Shown here piece after piece: positions 42,124 to 51,294 of a stretch of DNA of 64,000 nt. The DNA is from Exiguobacterium sp. s122. GTDB lineage: Bacteria > Bacillota > Bacilli > Exiguobacteriales > Exiguobacteriaceae. Within the stretch, counting starts at the first letter, position 1; each line of letters begins with the position of its first letter. A program made the translations under genes and the position numbers. The notes under the pieces are model-generated. The model ran no database searches. It was not told where the DNA came from and saw only the letters and a list, made by a program, of their open reading frames with translations. The stretch lies in the NCBI RefSeq assembly GCF_018618475.1, contig NZ_JACSMD010000001.1, forward strand, positions 1,426,001 through 1,490,000. Direction: 5' to 3'.

Positions 42124-43277
42124 AAGCGCTTCCTTTCTAACCGGGCGAGCCGGTGTTGTAACTCACGTTGTGCCCGGAATGCCGTCTGCTTCAGAATCGT
42201 ACATCTCGCTTCGAGAAGTTCGAGCGCGCGTTCCGTATATGCGTAAGCTTGGTCAATGTCTTTTTGCTTATGCTCCGCGTATTTGGCAAGTTCCGTCAAC
42301 GCTTCGATCGAGTCGACTTGCTCAAATAAAGGGAGCGCTTCTTCCATTCTTCCGGCGCGCTTTAATAACAGCGCTTGACGCATTTTCGCCTGTTTCGATG
42401 GATTATCGAGTTGCGCATACGTCTTTAAGGCCGCTTCTTCATTGCCGAGGTCACTCAACCAGTGAGCGCGTTCCTCTCCGAACGTTAAGCTGTCCCCTTC
42501 GACGAGATACGTGAGTCGCGTATAGAGCGAGACGAGACTCAAGCAGTCGGCGTGATGGTGTTCGATGACCGGTCGTAAAATATCTGGTTCTCGTTCTTTC
42601 ACGTATTGGAAATAATGCATTGGTGCCAAGAATCCCGGTAAGTCGTCAACCCGCTCGTGGCCAAAGTGCGCTTCGACCGCTTTTAACGACACGGATTCGA
42701 GCGTCGGTTTCAACAACCGTCTCGACGCGTGCAACAAATCAACGTGCCCGACTGCCGGGAGCCCCTTTACTTTCGACTTCACGAACGTGTGGCGGGTCTT
42801 GATTTGTGGCCAATCGAATGATTTCCCGTTATACGTAACGAAACGGACCTCGTCGCCGATATCGTTTAAGAAGTGATAATAAAACGCCGTCTCAAACGCC
42901 GGATGCGGCAATACGTATTGCACCATCTCGAGATGTCCTTCCTGAATGCGGGCAAACCCAATTAAAAAGATTGACGTCCCCGACCCTCGTAGTCCGGTCG
43001 TCTCCGTATCCATGAATAGGACGCGATCGATTGGAACGTCTACCGCGAAAAACGGATGGGTCGCCTGACGGACCGCATGTCTCGCTTCGGCATACGTAAA
43101 ATCATGATAGATCGCTTCGAGCGGGTAAATTGCTTTCAAGCGGACACACCACTCTTTTTCAAACTTCAAGATTTCACCACCGAGCGCCGTCCATTTCGCT
43201 TGTTCGACCTCGTCTGGGGTCTTTGTCTGACGTGTGGGTTCTGTCGTTTTAATCAAACGTGCTAATTTTGCTTTCAT
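42120..43277 (-). CDS. mrfB: MrfB/YprB, RNase H-like exonuclease of mitomycin repair
   Basis: 385 residues. DEDD-type exonuclease domain (about 85-250): FMDTETTGLRGSGTSIFLIG, FVTYNGKSFDWPQIKTR, ADCLSLVSLYTRL. C-terminal TPR-like helices (about 270-385). In B. subtilis MrfA and MrfB act in a UvrABC-independent pathway that repairs mitomycin C damage. The ATG overlaps the mrfA stop codon, matching a working pair. Confidence 0.93.
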   Translation of the reverse strand: MKAKLARLIKTTEPTRQTKTPDEVEQAKWTALGGEILKFEKEWCVRLKAIYPLEAIYHDFTYAEARHAVRQATHPFFAVDVPIDRVLFMDTETTGLRGSGTSIFLIGFARIQEGHLEMVQYVLPHPAFETAFYYHFLNDIGDEVRFVTYNGKSFDWPQIKTRHTFVKSKVKGLPAVGHVDLLHASRRLLKPTLESVSLKAVEAHFGHERVDDLPGFLAPMHYFQYVKEREPDILRPVIEHHHADCLSLVSLYTRLTYLVEGDSLTFGEERAHWLSDLGNEEAALKTYAQLDNPSKQAKMRQALLLKRAGRMEEALPLFEQVDSIEALTELAKYAEHKQKDIDQAYAYTERALELLEARCTILKQTAFRAQRELQHRLARLERKRL

Positions 43278-45523
43278 ATCGTTCCTTTCAAGGCATTCAA
43301 CTGATTAACAACTTGCTGTTTGAAATCGCCATAACCAATCGTACCGACACAGCTCGGACAACCGCTCACGCAAGGGCAATCCTCGACAGTGCGCACCGCT
43401 GCCTGAAGGACAGCGTCGGCGTCACGATAGAGCGCCTCACTCAAGCCGATCCCACCTGGGTAACGGTCGTACAAGAAGACGGTCGGCTTCGACGTATGGG
43501 TCGCTTTCATTTGAAGCGTCGTGAACAAGTCGTGACTATCACACATGAGATACAGCGGAGCCAAACGGCGCAACAAATCGCTCACCGCCTCGAGCTGGTC
43601 TTCCATATCCGCTTCCGAGTAGGCGTAACGCTCATCGAGCGTGAACCATGTCGCTGTCGTGTGAAGTTCACGTTCCGGTAAGTGAATCGGACCAGAGCCG
43701 ATATTCTCATGCGTCCCGAACTTGATTTTTTTAAACAATGTTGCCATCGCGATGACCGATACTTCACCGAACGTCTTGACCCCGTCTGACTTGTTCTCTT
43801 CTAACACTTTCAACTCAACAGCCAAGTTCGCATCCGTGTAGTAATCGACGTCGACTTGACGCACATACGCCTTCTTCTCTTCGAAATCGAGCTTCTCGAC
43901 TTGATACTGCTCGGCCCCGTGCAAATAAATCGCCTCGTCATGTAACAACGTCATCGCGCTGAACGTGTCCATCTCACCGATGACGGCGTGTTTAGCCGTC
44001 TGGTCGACGATGACGACATTTTCTTGGTCGGACGTGCGGAGCGAGATTTCATGAGCTGGGAACGAGTCCGTCATCCAGTAGTACTTGTCGGCCCGCTCAT
44101 GTAGTACTTGCGCATCCGTCAAAAAGTCGAGAATGTCTTCCGTCTCGACCGTCCCGAACCGTTCACCTTTATGGAACGGCAACTCGAAAGCTGCACACTT
44201 CAAATGGTCGACGAGAATGATTAAATTGTTTGGGTCGAGACGCGCCGCTTCCGGCGAACGATCTAAAATCAGATCAGGTTGCTCGACGACGAGCTGGTCG
44301 AGCGAGGAGGAGGAGGCGACGAAGATGACGAGCGCCTCCGAATGTCGACGTCCGGCTCGGCCGGCCTGTTGCCAAAGGGAAGCGACTGTCCCTGGATAAC
44401 CGTTCAAGACACACGCTTCCAATTGGCCGATATCGACACCGAGTTCGAGCGCGTTCGTCGAAACGACCGCCCGGATCTCCCCGTCTCGGAGCCTTCGTTC
44501 GATTTCACGCCGTTCGGATGGCAAGTAGCCACCCCGATAGCCGACAATCGACTTCGGTCCGAGTTCACGCCGTGTCAGTTCTTGTAAATACGTCAATAAT
44601 ACTTCGACGCGAACACGCGAGCGCGCAAACACGATCGTTTGAATGTCGGCCTCGACGAGCTTTGACGCAATCCGTTTCGTCTCGAGCGTGGCGCTTCGAC
44701 GGATGCCGAGCGCTTCGTTGACGACAGGCGGATTATAAAAGATTAAATGCTTTCTTCCTTGCGGTGCGCCGTTTTGGTCGACGAGGACGACTTCTTCCTC
44801 GGTCAGGCGTTCAGCTAGCTCGACCGGGTTCGCAATCGTCGCCGACGTCATGATCCACTTCGGATGGCTCCCGTAATAGGCACAGATTCGTTTCAATCGT
44901 CGGAAGACGTTCGCGACGTGACTGCCGAATACACCCCGATACGTGTGCAACTCATCGACGACAATATATTCGAGGTTTTCAAATAGCCGAATCCACTTCG
45001 TATGGTGTGGCAAAATACCTGAATGAAGCATATCCGGATTCGTGATGACGATATTTCCGGCATCTCGCACTTTGGTTCGCGCCGCCGGCGACGTGTCCCC
45101 ATCATACGTGAAGCAGCGCAAGTCGCCTTCGAGCGCCTCGACCATCGACATGAGGTCGGTGTTTTGATCTTGGGCAAGTGCTTTAGTCGGATATAAATAA
45201 AGGGCGCGCACGGTCGGTTTCTCAATCATTTTTGAGAGGACGGGCAAATTATAACAGAGGGTCTTCCCGGAAGCGGTCGGGGTGACGACGACCGTCGAAT
45301 GGCCGCGTGCCGTTTGTGTAATCGCTTCGGCTTGGTGCGTATACAATCGATCGATGCCACGCTCGTTCAAGACGCGGACGAGGTCAGCGGGCACGCTTGC
45401 CGGGATCTCGGCGTACTTAGCCGGACGGGCATCAACCGTGTGCCAGTGTGTGACATGGCTCGCGAAAGCCGGGTCGGTTTTTAGCGTGTCAATCATCTCT
45501 TCGACGGAACGCTTCTTGCGCAT
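43274..45523 (-). CDS. mrfA: MrfA/YprA, DEAD/DEAH-type helicase of mitomycin repair
   Basis: 749 residues. Helicase motifs: TPTASGKTLCYNLPVL (I), VVDELHTYRGVFGSH (II), TSATIANP (III), STNALELGVDIG and WQQAGRAGRR (VI). The C-terminal DUF1998 zinc-binding domain has the four-cysteine cluster DCPCVSGCPSCVG near residue 730. The start is the ATG giving MRKKRSVEEM with GAAGGTGA upstream. It begins 17 bases after the stop of an unknown gene on the same strand. Confidence 0.95.
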   Translation of the reverse strand: MRKKRSVEEMIDTLKTDPAFASHVTHWHTVDARPAKYAEIPASVPADLVRVLNERGIDRLYTHQAEAITQTARGHSTVVVTPTASGKTLCYNLPVLSKMIEKPTVRALYLYPTKALAQDQNTDLMSMVEALEGDLRCFTYDGDTSPAARTKVRDAGNIVITNPDMLHSGILPHHTKWIRLFENLEYIVVDELHTYRGVFGSHVANVFRRLKRICAYYGSHPKWIMTSATIANPVELAERLTEEEVVLVDQNGAPQGRKHLIFYNPPVVNEALGIRRSATLETKRIASKLVEADIQTIVFARSRVRVEVLLTYLQELTRRELGPKSIVGYRGGYLPSERREIERRLRDGEIRAVVSTNALELGVDIGQLEACVLNGYPGTVASLWQQAGRAGRRHSEALVIFVASSSSLDQLVVEQPDLILDRSPEAARLDPNNLIILVDHLKCAAFELPFHKGERFGTVETEDILDFLTDAQVLHERADKYYWMTDSFPAHEISLRTSDQENVVIVDQTAKHAVIGEMDTFSAMTLLHDEAIYLHGAEQYQVEKLDFEEKKAYVRQVDVDYYTDANLAVELKVLEENKSDGVKTFGEVSVIAMATLFKKIKFGTHENIGSGPIHLPERELHTTATWFTLDERYAYSEADMEDQLEAVSDLLRRLAPLYLMCDSHDLFTTLQMKATHTSKPTVFLYDRYPGGIGLSEALYRDADAVLQAAVRTVEDCPCVSGCPSCVGTIGYGDFKQQVVNQLNALKGTI

Positions 45524-45540
45524 AAAGTCACCTTCTTCTA

Positions 45541-46101
45541 TCAAGATTTCGAAGGTACAAGACGCTCCACGATTTCTTTTACTTGCCCGATCCGTTCATC
45601 GTGAACGAGACGGTGGACGGCCGGAAGCCGGAGCACTTCCATCGACTTGAAGGCGGCCGCCACATGTTCGTTCTCTTCTTCGAGCCGCCGAATCGCATCA
45701 TCAAACATGAGATGGGTCGACCGGCCGAACAAGACGATGGTATGTAGCTTCGTACATTTCGAATGGACCGCCTGTAAATGTTTCGTGTAGCGTTGCACCG
45801 CTTTATAGTAATCATCCTGCGCTGAAAGCGTACGACGCCTCCCGCGCAAAAGTTCAGGGTAATAAGGTTCGTCACCGAGAAACATCGTCTCGATGCCGAT
45901 TTTCTTCAAATGCGAATGGCCCGCTGCAAGTGCAACGTCTCGGTCGTCAAGAAGCCGTCCAAACGGAATGGACTCTTTCAGGACGAGGCGCCCCATCTTC
46001 AAACCGTTGACGCCTTGAAGGGGAAGACCTGCGTCATCGTCTTGCAGCCGATCGATTACAAATAACACTTTCATCTTACGTTTAAGAGAGAGCTGTACCA
46101 T
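45541..46101 (-). CDS. Unknown protein in the mrfAB operon, faint uracil-DNA-glycosylase-fold pattern
   Basis: 186 residues, no family recognised with certainty. The order of elements recalls family 4/5 uracil-DNA glycosylases: VLFVIDRLQDDDAG then LPLQGVNGLKMGRLVL (compare LFVGEAPG...GRPFVGxxGRLL), a middle part, HTIVLFGRSTHLMF (compare IVALGRxA) and VLRLPAVHRLVHDERI (compare HPSP). The catalytic residues are not conserved, so it would be a divergent or inactive relative. AGGATGG supports the ATG at 46101; MKVLFVIDR 27 bases later is an alternative start. It precedes mrfA by 17 bases, so a role with MrfAB is plausible but unproven. Confidence 0.6.
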   Translation of the reverse strand: MVQLSLKRKMKVLFVIDRLQDDDAGLPLQGVNGLKMGRLVLKESIPFGRLLDDRDVALAAGHSHLKKIGIETMFLGDEPYYPELLRGRRRTLSAQDDYYKAVQRYTKHLQAVHSKCTKLHTIVLFGRSTHLMFDDAIRRLEEENEHVAAAFKSMEVLRLPAVHRLVHDERIGQVKEIVERLVPSKS

Positions 46102-46145
46102 TTGTCACCATCCTATTCGCTTTCTTTTCATTATAACAAACGGAA

Positions 46146-46176
46146 AAGAAAAACAGGGCGATTGAAATCGCCCTGT
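46146..46176 (-). terminator. Terminator of the recU-pbp1 operon
   Basis: ACAGGGCGAT (46153-46162) pairs perfectly with ATCGCCCTGT (46167-46176) around a four-base loop, with a T-rich minus-strand tail. Five bases after the stop codon. Confidence 0.85.
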
Positions 46177-46181
46177 ACGTA

Positions 46182-48818
46182 TTATTCGTTGTTGCCATTT
46201 TCACGGCCACCGTTCCCGTTGCCACGGTTTCCGTTCGACTCAGAGGAATTGGAATCGGATTGACGATCAAGGCTCGTCCCTGACTCATCCTCCGCCGGCG
46301 GTTCTTCCTCAGTCGCCGGTTCTTCTGTCGTCTCTCCAGAGTCGTTTTCATTCCCATTGTTATTGCCATTATTACCGGTATTGCCGTTATTGCCGTTGTT
46401 ATTGTTATTGCCGTTGTTCTCGTTACCGTCGTTCGACTGCTCGTCTTCAGCCGGTTCATCAGTCGGTTGTTCTGTCTCGGGTTCCTCTTCTTCTTCAGCC
46501 GGTTCCTGGTTTCGCTCGACCGTATACTGGGTTTGAAGTGGGCTCGACTGTTGCTCGCCGACGAGCGGATTCGTCGCCGTCGCGACAATCGTGAACGTGG
46601 TCGTCCCGTTCGTCAGACCTGAAATGTCCACCCGCGTGTCCGACGTTGTGGCGACGACACGTTCACTGCCGTCTGGTCGCTTCTCCGTCACAGTGAAGGA
46701 AAGGTTTTGATACCCGTCCGCTTGCACCGCTTCCGTATTATACGACCAAGTCAACGTGCCGCGATCCGCCGGGATGTCGTAATTGATTGATGCGCCCGTC
46801 GGTGCCGGAAGCTTGTCCGGCTCGAGATCTTTCGGCTTCGTCCCTTTAACGTACAGCTCGTTTCCGAGTGAGAGCACCGAATCTGGTTGCTGGAACGCTG
46901 CCGGACGGCCGTTCGCATTCGTTACTTCTTGCATCATATACTCGAAGTAGTATTGGGCGTAGTTTGGTTTCATAACCGATTCAGTCGTATTGTTTGAACG
47001 TCCGGTCCAGACGGAAATCGAGTAATCGGTCGTATAACCGGTGAACCATTTATCCATATCCTTGTTCGTCGTACCGGTTTTCCCGGCGACGTCATACGGG
47101 AAGGCACCCGGCTGATACGTTCCATTTGCACCGCTGACGACGTCACGGAGCATGTCGGTCAACATATACGCTGTATAGTCTTCCATCGCCTGCTTCGCTT
47201 TCACCGGCGAGTTAATCGTAGAGCCGTCGTTGAACTCGATTTTTTGAATCAAATGTGGCTTCGTGTACATCCCGTTCGTCCCGAGCGCAGCGTAAGCGGC
47301 CGCCATTTGCGACGTGCTCGCCTCAGCCGTACCGAGTGCGTTCGAGGCGTCCATCTCGTCGCCTGACATCGACGGCTCGATGCCGACATTTTTCACGAAC
47401 GACTCAATCGCACCTTGGCCGAACTCATCACGCACCTCATAGAATGCACGAACGGCCGGTGTGTTCGCTGAAATCGTCAAGAAATAACGCATCGTGTTGT
47501 TGCCACGGAATCCTTGGTAGTAGTTTCCTGGATTGTATTCGCCTTCTTCAAACGGAGCATCGCGGAGCACTTTCCCCGTCGACCATTGTCCGTTTTCGAT
47601 TCCCGGACCGTAATCAAAGAACGGTTTCGCCGTTGATCCGATTTGACGTGTCTCACGCGAATAATCGCGATAATTCTTCTCGCCTTGTTCGGCTTGTTGG
47701 CTATCAATCAAGGCGATGATTTCACCCGTCTTCGTATTGAGGACGGTCGCCCCCATACGAAGGTCTTCCGGGAAAGCACCGTTCGGGATGTTTACATTAT
47801 CTGATTTGATGTCGTTATTGAACTTCGTATGCAATTCTTTGTCGATTGACGTATACACTTTGAGACCTGCTCCGTAAATGTCTGCCTGTTCGAGGCCATA
47901 GTCTTCCTCGAGTTCGGCTTGGACACGGGCGTAAATTGCACGCGTATACGACTCGCCGTCCGTTTGTGGAGCCGGCGAGATGACGTCCGCGATTTCGACG
48001 TTCAGCGCTTGATTGTATTGTTCTTCCGAAATATGACCGTCACGCTTCATCGCAGCGAGCACTTGCTCTTGGCGATAACGCGTCAGTTCTTGGTCCCCAC
48101 TGATTGGATCATATGCGCTCGGACGTTGCGGCAAACCTGCGAGGATTGCGGCTTCCTGGTAGTTCACTTCCGATACAGGCTTGTTGAAGTACGCTTTTGA
48201 AGCCGACTGCACGCCGTACCCGCCTGACCCGTAGTAGTTGATGTTCAAGTACATTTCGAGAATCTGTTCTTTCGAATACTCACGTTCGAGTTTAATCGCG
48301 AGCCACTGTTCTTGAATCTTCCGTTTCATACTCTTCTCACTCGTGAGCATTGATTGCTTGATCAGCTGTTGCGTGATCGTCGAGCCACCTTCTGACCCGA
48401 ACCCCCCCGTCAAGTTAGCGAGGACGGCCCCGCCAATCCGGCGGATGTCAATCCCGTTATGTTCGTAGAAACGACGGTCTTCAATCGAGACGACCGCTTG
48501 TTGCATCACTTCAGAGATGTCGTTAATTGAAACGTACTCCCGCACTTGCCCACTCTCGAGTGGTTCCCCGTTCGATGAGATCAATTGAATCGGATACGTC
48601 TTCACCAACTTTTCTTCGTCAAGCGGTGGTGCGGTCGCGATTGCATAGGCTGAGTAAGCACCCGCCACGACAACGCCGATCAAGAATAATAGGGTTGCAA
48701 TTAAAAGAATGCGGCGCCAAAGCGGCTTCTTCGTTTTCGGTTTTTTTGACTGTTTCGTCGTCTGTTTACGTTTATTGGTCGTCGTATCTTGCCGACGTGC
48801 CACTCGACTTCGTTCCAT
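46182..48818 (-). CDS. ponA: Bifunctional penicillin-binding protein 1A
   Basis: 878 residues. Basic cytoplasmic tail, one membrane anchor (about 35-62), glycosyltransferase domain (EDRRFYEHNGID, GGSTITQQLIKQ), transpeptidase domain with STAK at 395-398, SAN at 450-452 and KTGTT at 580-584. A fibronectin type III-like domain follows (about 680-765), then a roughly 100-residue tail of Glu/Pro and Asn/Gly repeats (NNGNN runs). Polymerises and crosslinks peptidoglycan outside the membrane. AAGGAGTGA precedes the start. recU lies 21 bases upstream, as in B. subtilis. Confidence 0.95.
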   Translation of the reverse strand: MERSRVARRQDTTTNKRKQTTKQSKKPKTKKPLWRRILLIATLLFLIGVVVAGAYSAYAIATAPPLDEEKLVKTYPIQLISSNGEPLESGQVREYVSINDISEVMQQAVVSIEDRRFYEHNGIDIRRIGGAVLANLTGGFGSEGGSTITQQLIKQSMLTSEKSMKRKIQEQWLAIKLEREYSKEQILEMYLNINYYGSGGYGVQSASKAYFNKPVSEVNYQEAAILAGLPQRPSAYDPISGDQELTRYRQEQVLAAMKRDGHISEEQYNQALNVEIADVISPAPQTDGESYTRAIYARVQAELEEDYGLEQADIYGAGLKVYTSIDKELHTKFNNDIKSDNVNIPNGAFPEDLRMGATVLNTKTGEIIALIDSQQAEQGEKNYRDYSRETRQIGSTAKPFFDYGPGIENGQWSTGKVLRDAPFEEGEYNPGNYYQGFRGNNTMRYFLTISANTPAVRAFYEVRDEFGQGAIESFVKNVGIEPSMSGDEMDASNALGTAEASTSQMAAAYAALGTNGMYTKPHLIQKIEFNDGSTINSPVKAKQAMEDYTAYMLTDMLRDVVSGANGTYQPGAFPYDVAGKTGTTNKDMDKWFTGYTTDYSISVWTGRSNNTTESVMKPNYAQYYFEYMMQEVTNANGRPAAFQQPDSVLSLGNELYVKGTKPKDLEPDKLPAPTGASINYDIPADRGTLTWSYNTEAVQADGYQNLSFTVTEKRPDGSERVVATTSDTRVDISGLTNGTTTFTIVATATNPLVGEQQSSPLQTQYTVERNQEPAEEEEEPETEQPTDEPAEDEQSNDGNENNGNNNNNGNNGNTGNNGNNNGNENDSGETTEEPATEEEPPAEDESGTSLDRQSDSNSSESNGNRGNGNGGRENGNNE

Positions 48819-48839
48819 TCACGATTCACTCCTTCTATT

Positions 48840-49430
48840 TCAATCGAGCCATGCTTCCAGTGCCGCCAAATAATCGACGGCCGGCATCGCCCGGGTTGGA
48901 ACTTCGATTGCGTGTTGTTCGATAAAACTGAGCGGAATCGATTTTCGACCCGTCTCACGCTGTGCCCACCAGTCTAACAGCTGGTCTGCTGACAGCACAT
49001 ATTGCGTATTATAGCGGCTAAAGCGGATGATGACAAAGCAAATTCCTCCATGTTTCATACAATCACGCATATGTGTGATTTGATGGTCATGGAAGTTACC
49101 GAGCGGAAACGAAGTTTTGTTGTTCGTCTCTTTCGCTTCGAAATCGATATATTTGCCGCGGTAGACCCCGTTATAGTCGGTCGTCGAGGCTTGTTTGAAA
49201 TAGGCCTCCGTCACTTTCGCGGCACTCCGTTTCGGATAGTCGACTTTGACGATTTGAAGCGGTGTCGGTTTTTTATGAATGACTGCCTTGCCATGGATTC
49301 GATAATATTCGTTCGTCTCATTGAGTAACGTCTCTAAGTTCATGCCTCGATTCGCATACGTTGGACGCTCGGATCGAATCGGTGCCTGACTGTTCGTCGT
49401 TGCTTTCTTTCCGTTCGGATAGTGGAACAT
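48840..49430 (-). CDS. recU: Holliday junction resolvase RecU
   Basis: 196 residues. Nuclease core: NRGMNLETLLNETNEYY, the metal site DYNGVYRGKYIDFEAKET, and FPLGNFHDHQITHM. Cleaves four-way junctions during recombination and segregation. The start is the ATG giving MFHYPNGKKAT with AGGGGTGA upstream; longer in-frame starts extend beyond the family N-terminus. Confidence 0.95.
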   Translation of the reverse strand: MFHYPNGKKATTNSQAPIRSERPTYANRGMNLETLLNETNEYYRIHGKAVIHKKPTPLQIVKVDYPKRSAAKVTEAYFKQASTTDYNGVYRGKYIDFEAKETNNKTSFPLGNFHDHQITHMRDCMKHGGICFVIIRFSRYNTQYVLSADQLLDWWAQRETGRKSIPLSFIEQHAIEVPTRAMPAVDYLAALEAWLD

Positions 49431-49750
49431 GTCGTCACCCCTACAACTCATTTTAGCAGGTTGGCCCACTCGTTCCTTCCGTCTAAGGTCTGATTGTCGA
49501 GTTCTGTCGCTCGACTGTCTCGTGGATTTTCCGCAATGCATATCGTACCAAACTCTTGTATGTTAAACTAGTATGTAGTGTATTGTGTAGTCAAATTGAC
49601 ACAAGCTTGTTATCATGCTACTAAATACTTTTCTACAATAAGTCTTCTACTAGTTAACCTTTTCATCAATCCGATAAACGCGATTGATGAAACTTTTAAA
49701 AAATAGAGGCGCTTGAGATGAAAGAGATAAAGCTGCGTTGGAGGGGTACG
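49431..49750. promoter_or_regulatory. Divergent recU / DUF3800 intergenic region with palindromic -35
   Basis: GTCAAATTGAC (49590-49600) is a perfect palindrome that supplies TTGACA to the plus strand and TTGACT to the minus strand. The plus promoter could be TTGACA (49596-49601), 17 bases, TACTAA. The minus -10 is weak. Just downstream is a second palindrome ACAAGCTTGT (49601-49610). Near-inverted copies of GTTAAACTAGTA (49562) and TACTAGTTAAC (49648) flank this, and a CATCAAT/ATTGATG hairpin lies at about 49670-49690. No gene is seen. Confidence 0.45.
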
Positions 49751-50602
49751 ATGGATAACGGAAAGAAGTACGTGATGTTCGTCGACGAGACGGGGACACC
49801 AAAAGGGAATACGCAATTCAATTTGACAGGCGTCCTGATGGAATACAAGTATGCGATTGACGCCGACGAGGCCGGAATGCCGTGCGAGTTGAAACGTAAA
49901 CTCCATGCGTTCAAACGGGACGTGTTTAAAACACAAAACATCCCGTTACATTTAAAAGAGATTTTGAAGGCCGAGCATCCATATGGGAAAGAGGATGGAA
50001 TCACGATCGACATGCTCCGCGACTTCTGGAACAAGTTGCCGGACTTCTTGCGTGATATCGACTGTACAATCGTCAGCGTCGAAGTCGATAAACAGAAGTT
50101 ACAAGACTTTTACTCGACACCGAAAGATCCTTATGTCGTCGCGTTCGCGCACTTGATGAAGTCGTTTTACGCGTTTTTAGAAGAGACCGAGGCGGTCAGT
50201 GCTCGCGTCGTACTCGAATCGCGTGACGATTATCAAAATTTGCTCATTCAAAAGGCATTCTTTGACATTTTTAACTCTGGAACGGTTCACCTGGATGTCG
50301 AAAAAAGTCGACAAAAAATCAAAGGGTTCATCTTCTCTGAGAAGCAAAATACGATTTATCAGTCCGGTCTCGAAATCGCAGATCTCGTCTGTCTGCCACT
50401 CTCGCGCGTTCGCCGCGGGGTGATCGAGGTCAAACCACGGTTCGTCCATTATGGGGATGAGAACCGCATCTTTAAAGCAATCAAGGACAAGATTTACATC
50501 CGTAAAGAAAGTCCGGACCAAGATTTCCGCAACTGGGGCTTCAAAAAAGTCCCGATTACGAAAAAACGCCGCGAATGGAGCGACCATCCGTGGAATCACT
50601 AA
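49751..50602 (+). CDS. DUF3800 domain protein
   Basis: 283 residues. The DUF3800 N-terminal strand motif is YVMFVDETGTPKG (Asp and Glu of the presumed RNase-H-like fold); further acidic residues occur in RVVLESRDDYQN and LEIADLVCLPLSRV. The family is of unknown function, widespread on mobile elements and near defence genes. The start is the ATG giving MDNGKKYV after GGAGGGG; the upstream in-frame ATG has no Shine-Dalgarno. It is the only plus-strand gene between 40.6 kb and the end of the window, placed where Bacillus has ypoC. Confidence 0.85.
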   Translation: MDNGKKYVMFVDETGTPKGNTQFNLTGVLMEYKYAIDADEAGMPCELKRKLHAFKRDVFKTQNIPLHLKEILKAEHPYGKEDGITIDMLRDFWNKLPDFLRDIDCTIVSVEVDKQKLQDFYSTPKDPYVVAFAHLMKSFYAFLEETEAVSARVVLESRDDYQNLLIQKAFFDIFNSGTVHLDVEKSRQKIKGFIFSEKQNTIYQSGLEIADLVCLPLSRVRRGVIEVKPRFVHYGDENRIFKAIKDKIYIRKESPDQDFRNWGFKKVPITKKRREWSDHPWNH

Positions 50603-50636
50603 AAACTGCCTCGTAGCAAGCTACGAGGCAGTTTTT
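50601..50636. terminator. Bidirectional terminator between DUF3800 and nth
   Basis: A perfect 16-pair stem AAAAACTGCCTCGTAG / CTACGAGGCAGTTTTT with CAAG loop overlaps both convergent gene ends. Confidence 0.9.
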
Positions 50637-51294
50637 ATGTCGCTTTTACCGACTTCATCCGCTTCTTGCCTTCCCGGCACATGTGCAGGAGTGGACACGT
50701 CTCACAAGCCGGGCGTTGCGCCTTACAGTGATACCGTCCAAAGAAAATGAATTGATGATGGAGCTGCGACCATTCTTCACGTGGGAATTTTTTCATGAGC
50801 GTGTCTTCGACTTGGCGGACGTTGTCTTTCCAACGACAGATGCCAAGCCGTTTCGAGACGCGTTCGACGTGCGTATCGACCGCAAACGCCGGCTCATGAA
50901 ACGCGACCGATAAAACGACGTTCGCCGTCTTACGACCAACGCCAGGCAACGCCTCGAGCGATGCGCGGTCGTCCGGGACAATCCCGTCGTGTAGTGTCAC
51001 GATTTGCATCGATAACGCCTTCACGTTCTTCGCTTTGTTCCGATACAATCCAATCCGTTTGATGAGCGACTCGATTTCTGAAACGTCGGCCGCTGCCATC
51101 GCTTCGACAGTCGGGAACGCCTCAAAAAGCCCTGGTGTCACTTTGTTGACGAGCGCGTCTGTCGCTTGAGCGGATAACGCGACGGCGACGACAAGCTCGA
51201 ACGGATTCCGGTGCGTCAGTTCACAGTGTGCATCCGGAAACATGTGTCGCATCGTTTCTGATACTTCGTTTAGTTGGGCCCGGGTCAACATCAT
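50635..51294 (-). CDS. nth: Endonuclease III (DNA glycosylase/AP lyase)
   Basis: 219 residues. Helix-hairpin-helix LPGVGRKTANVVLS with the catalytic lysine, catalytic aspartate in AVDTHVERV, and the C-terminal iron-sulfur cluster cysteines CKAQRPACETCPLLHMC in C-X6-C-X2-C-X5-C spacing. Removes oxidised pyrimidines. The start overlaps dnaD (ATGA). Confidence 0.96.
   Translation of the reverse strand: MMLTRAQLNEVSETMRHMFPDAHCELTHRNPFELVVAVALSAQATDALVNKVTPGLFEAFPTVEAMAAADVSEIESLIKRIGLYRNKAKNVKALSMQIVTLHDGIVPDDRASLEALPGVGRKTANVVLSVAFHEPAFAVDTHVERVSKRLGICRWKDNVRQVEDTLMKKFPREEWSQLHHQFIFFGRYHCKAQRPACETCPLLHMCREGKKRMKSVKAT

Noticed and set aside
46082-46588. Thr/Arg/Asn-rich frame at the 3' end of pbp1
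   Set aside because: Alternate frame of the low-complexity PBP1 tail and fibronectin-like region; no start signal.
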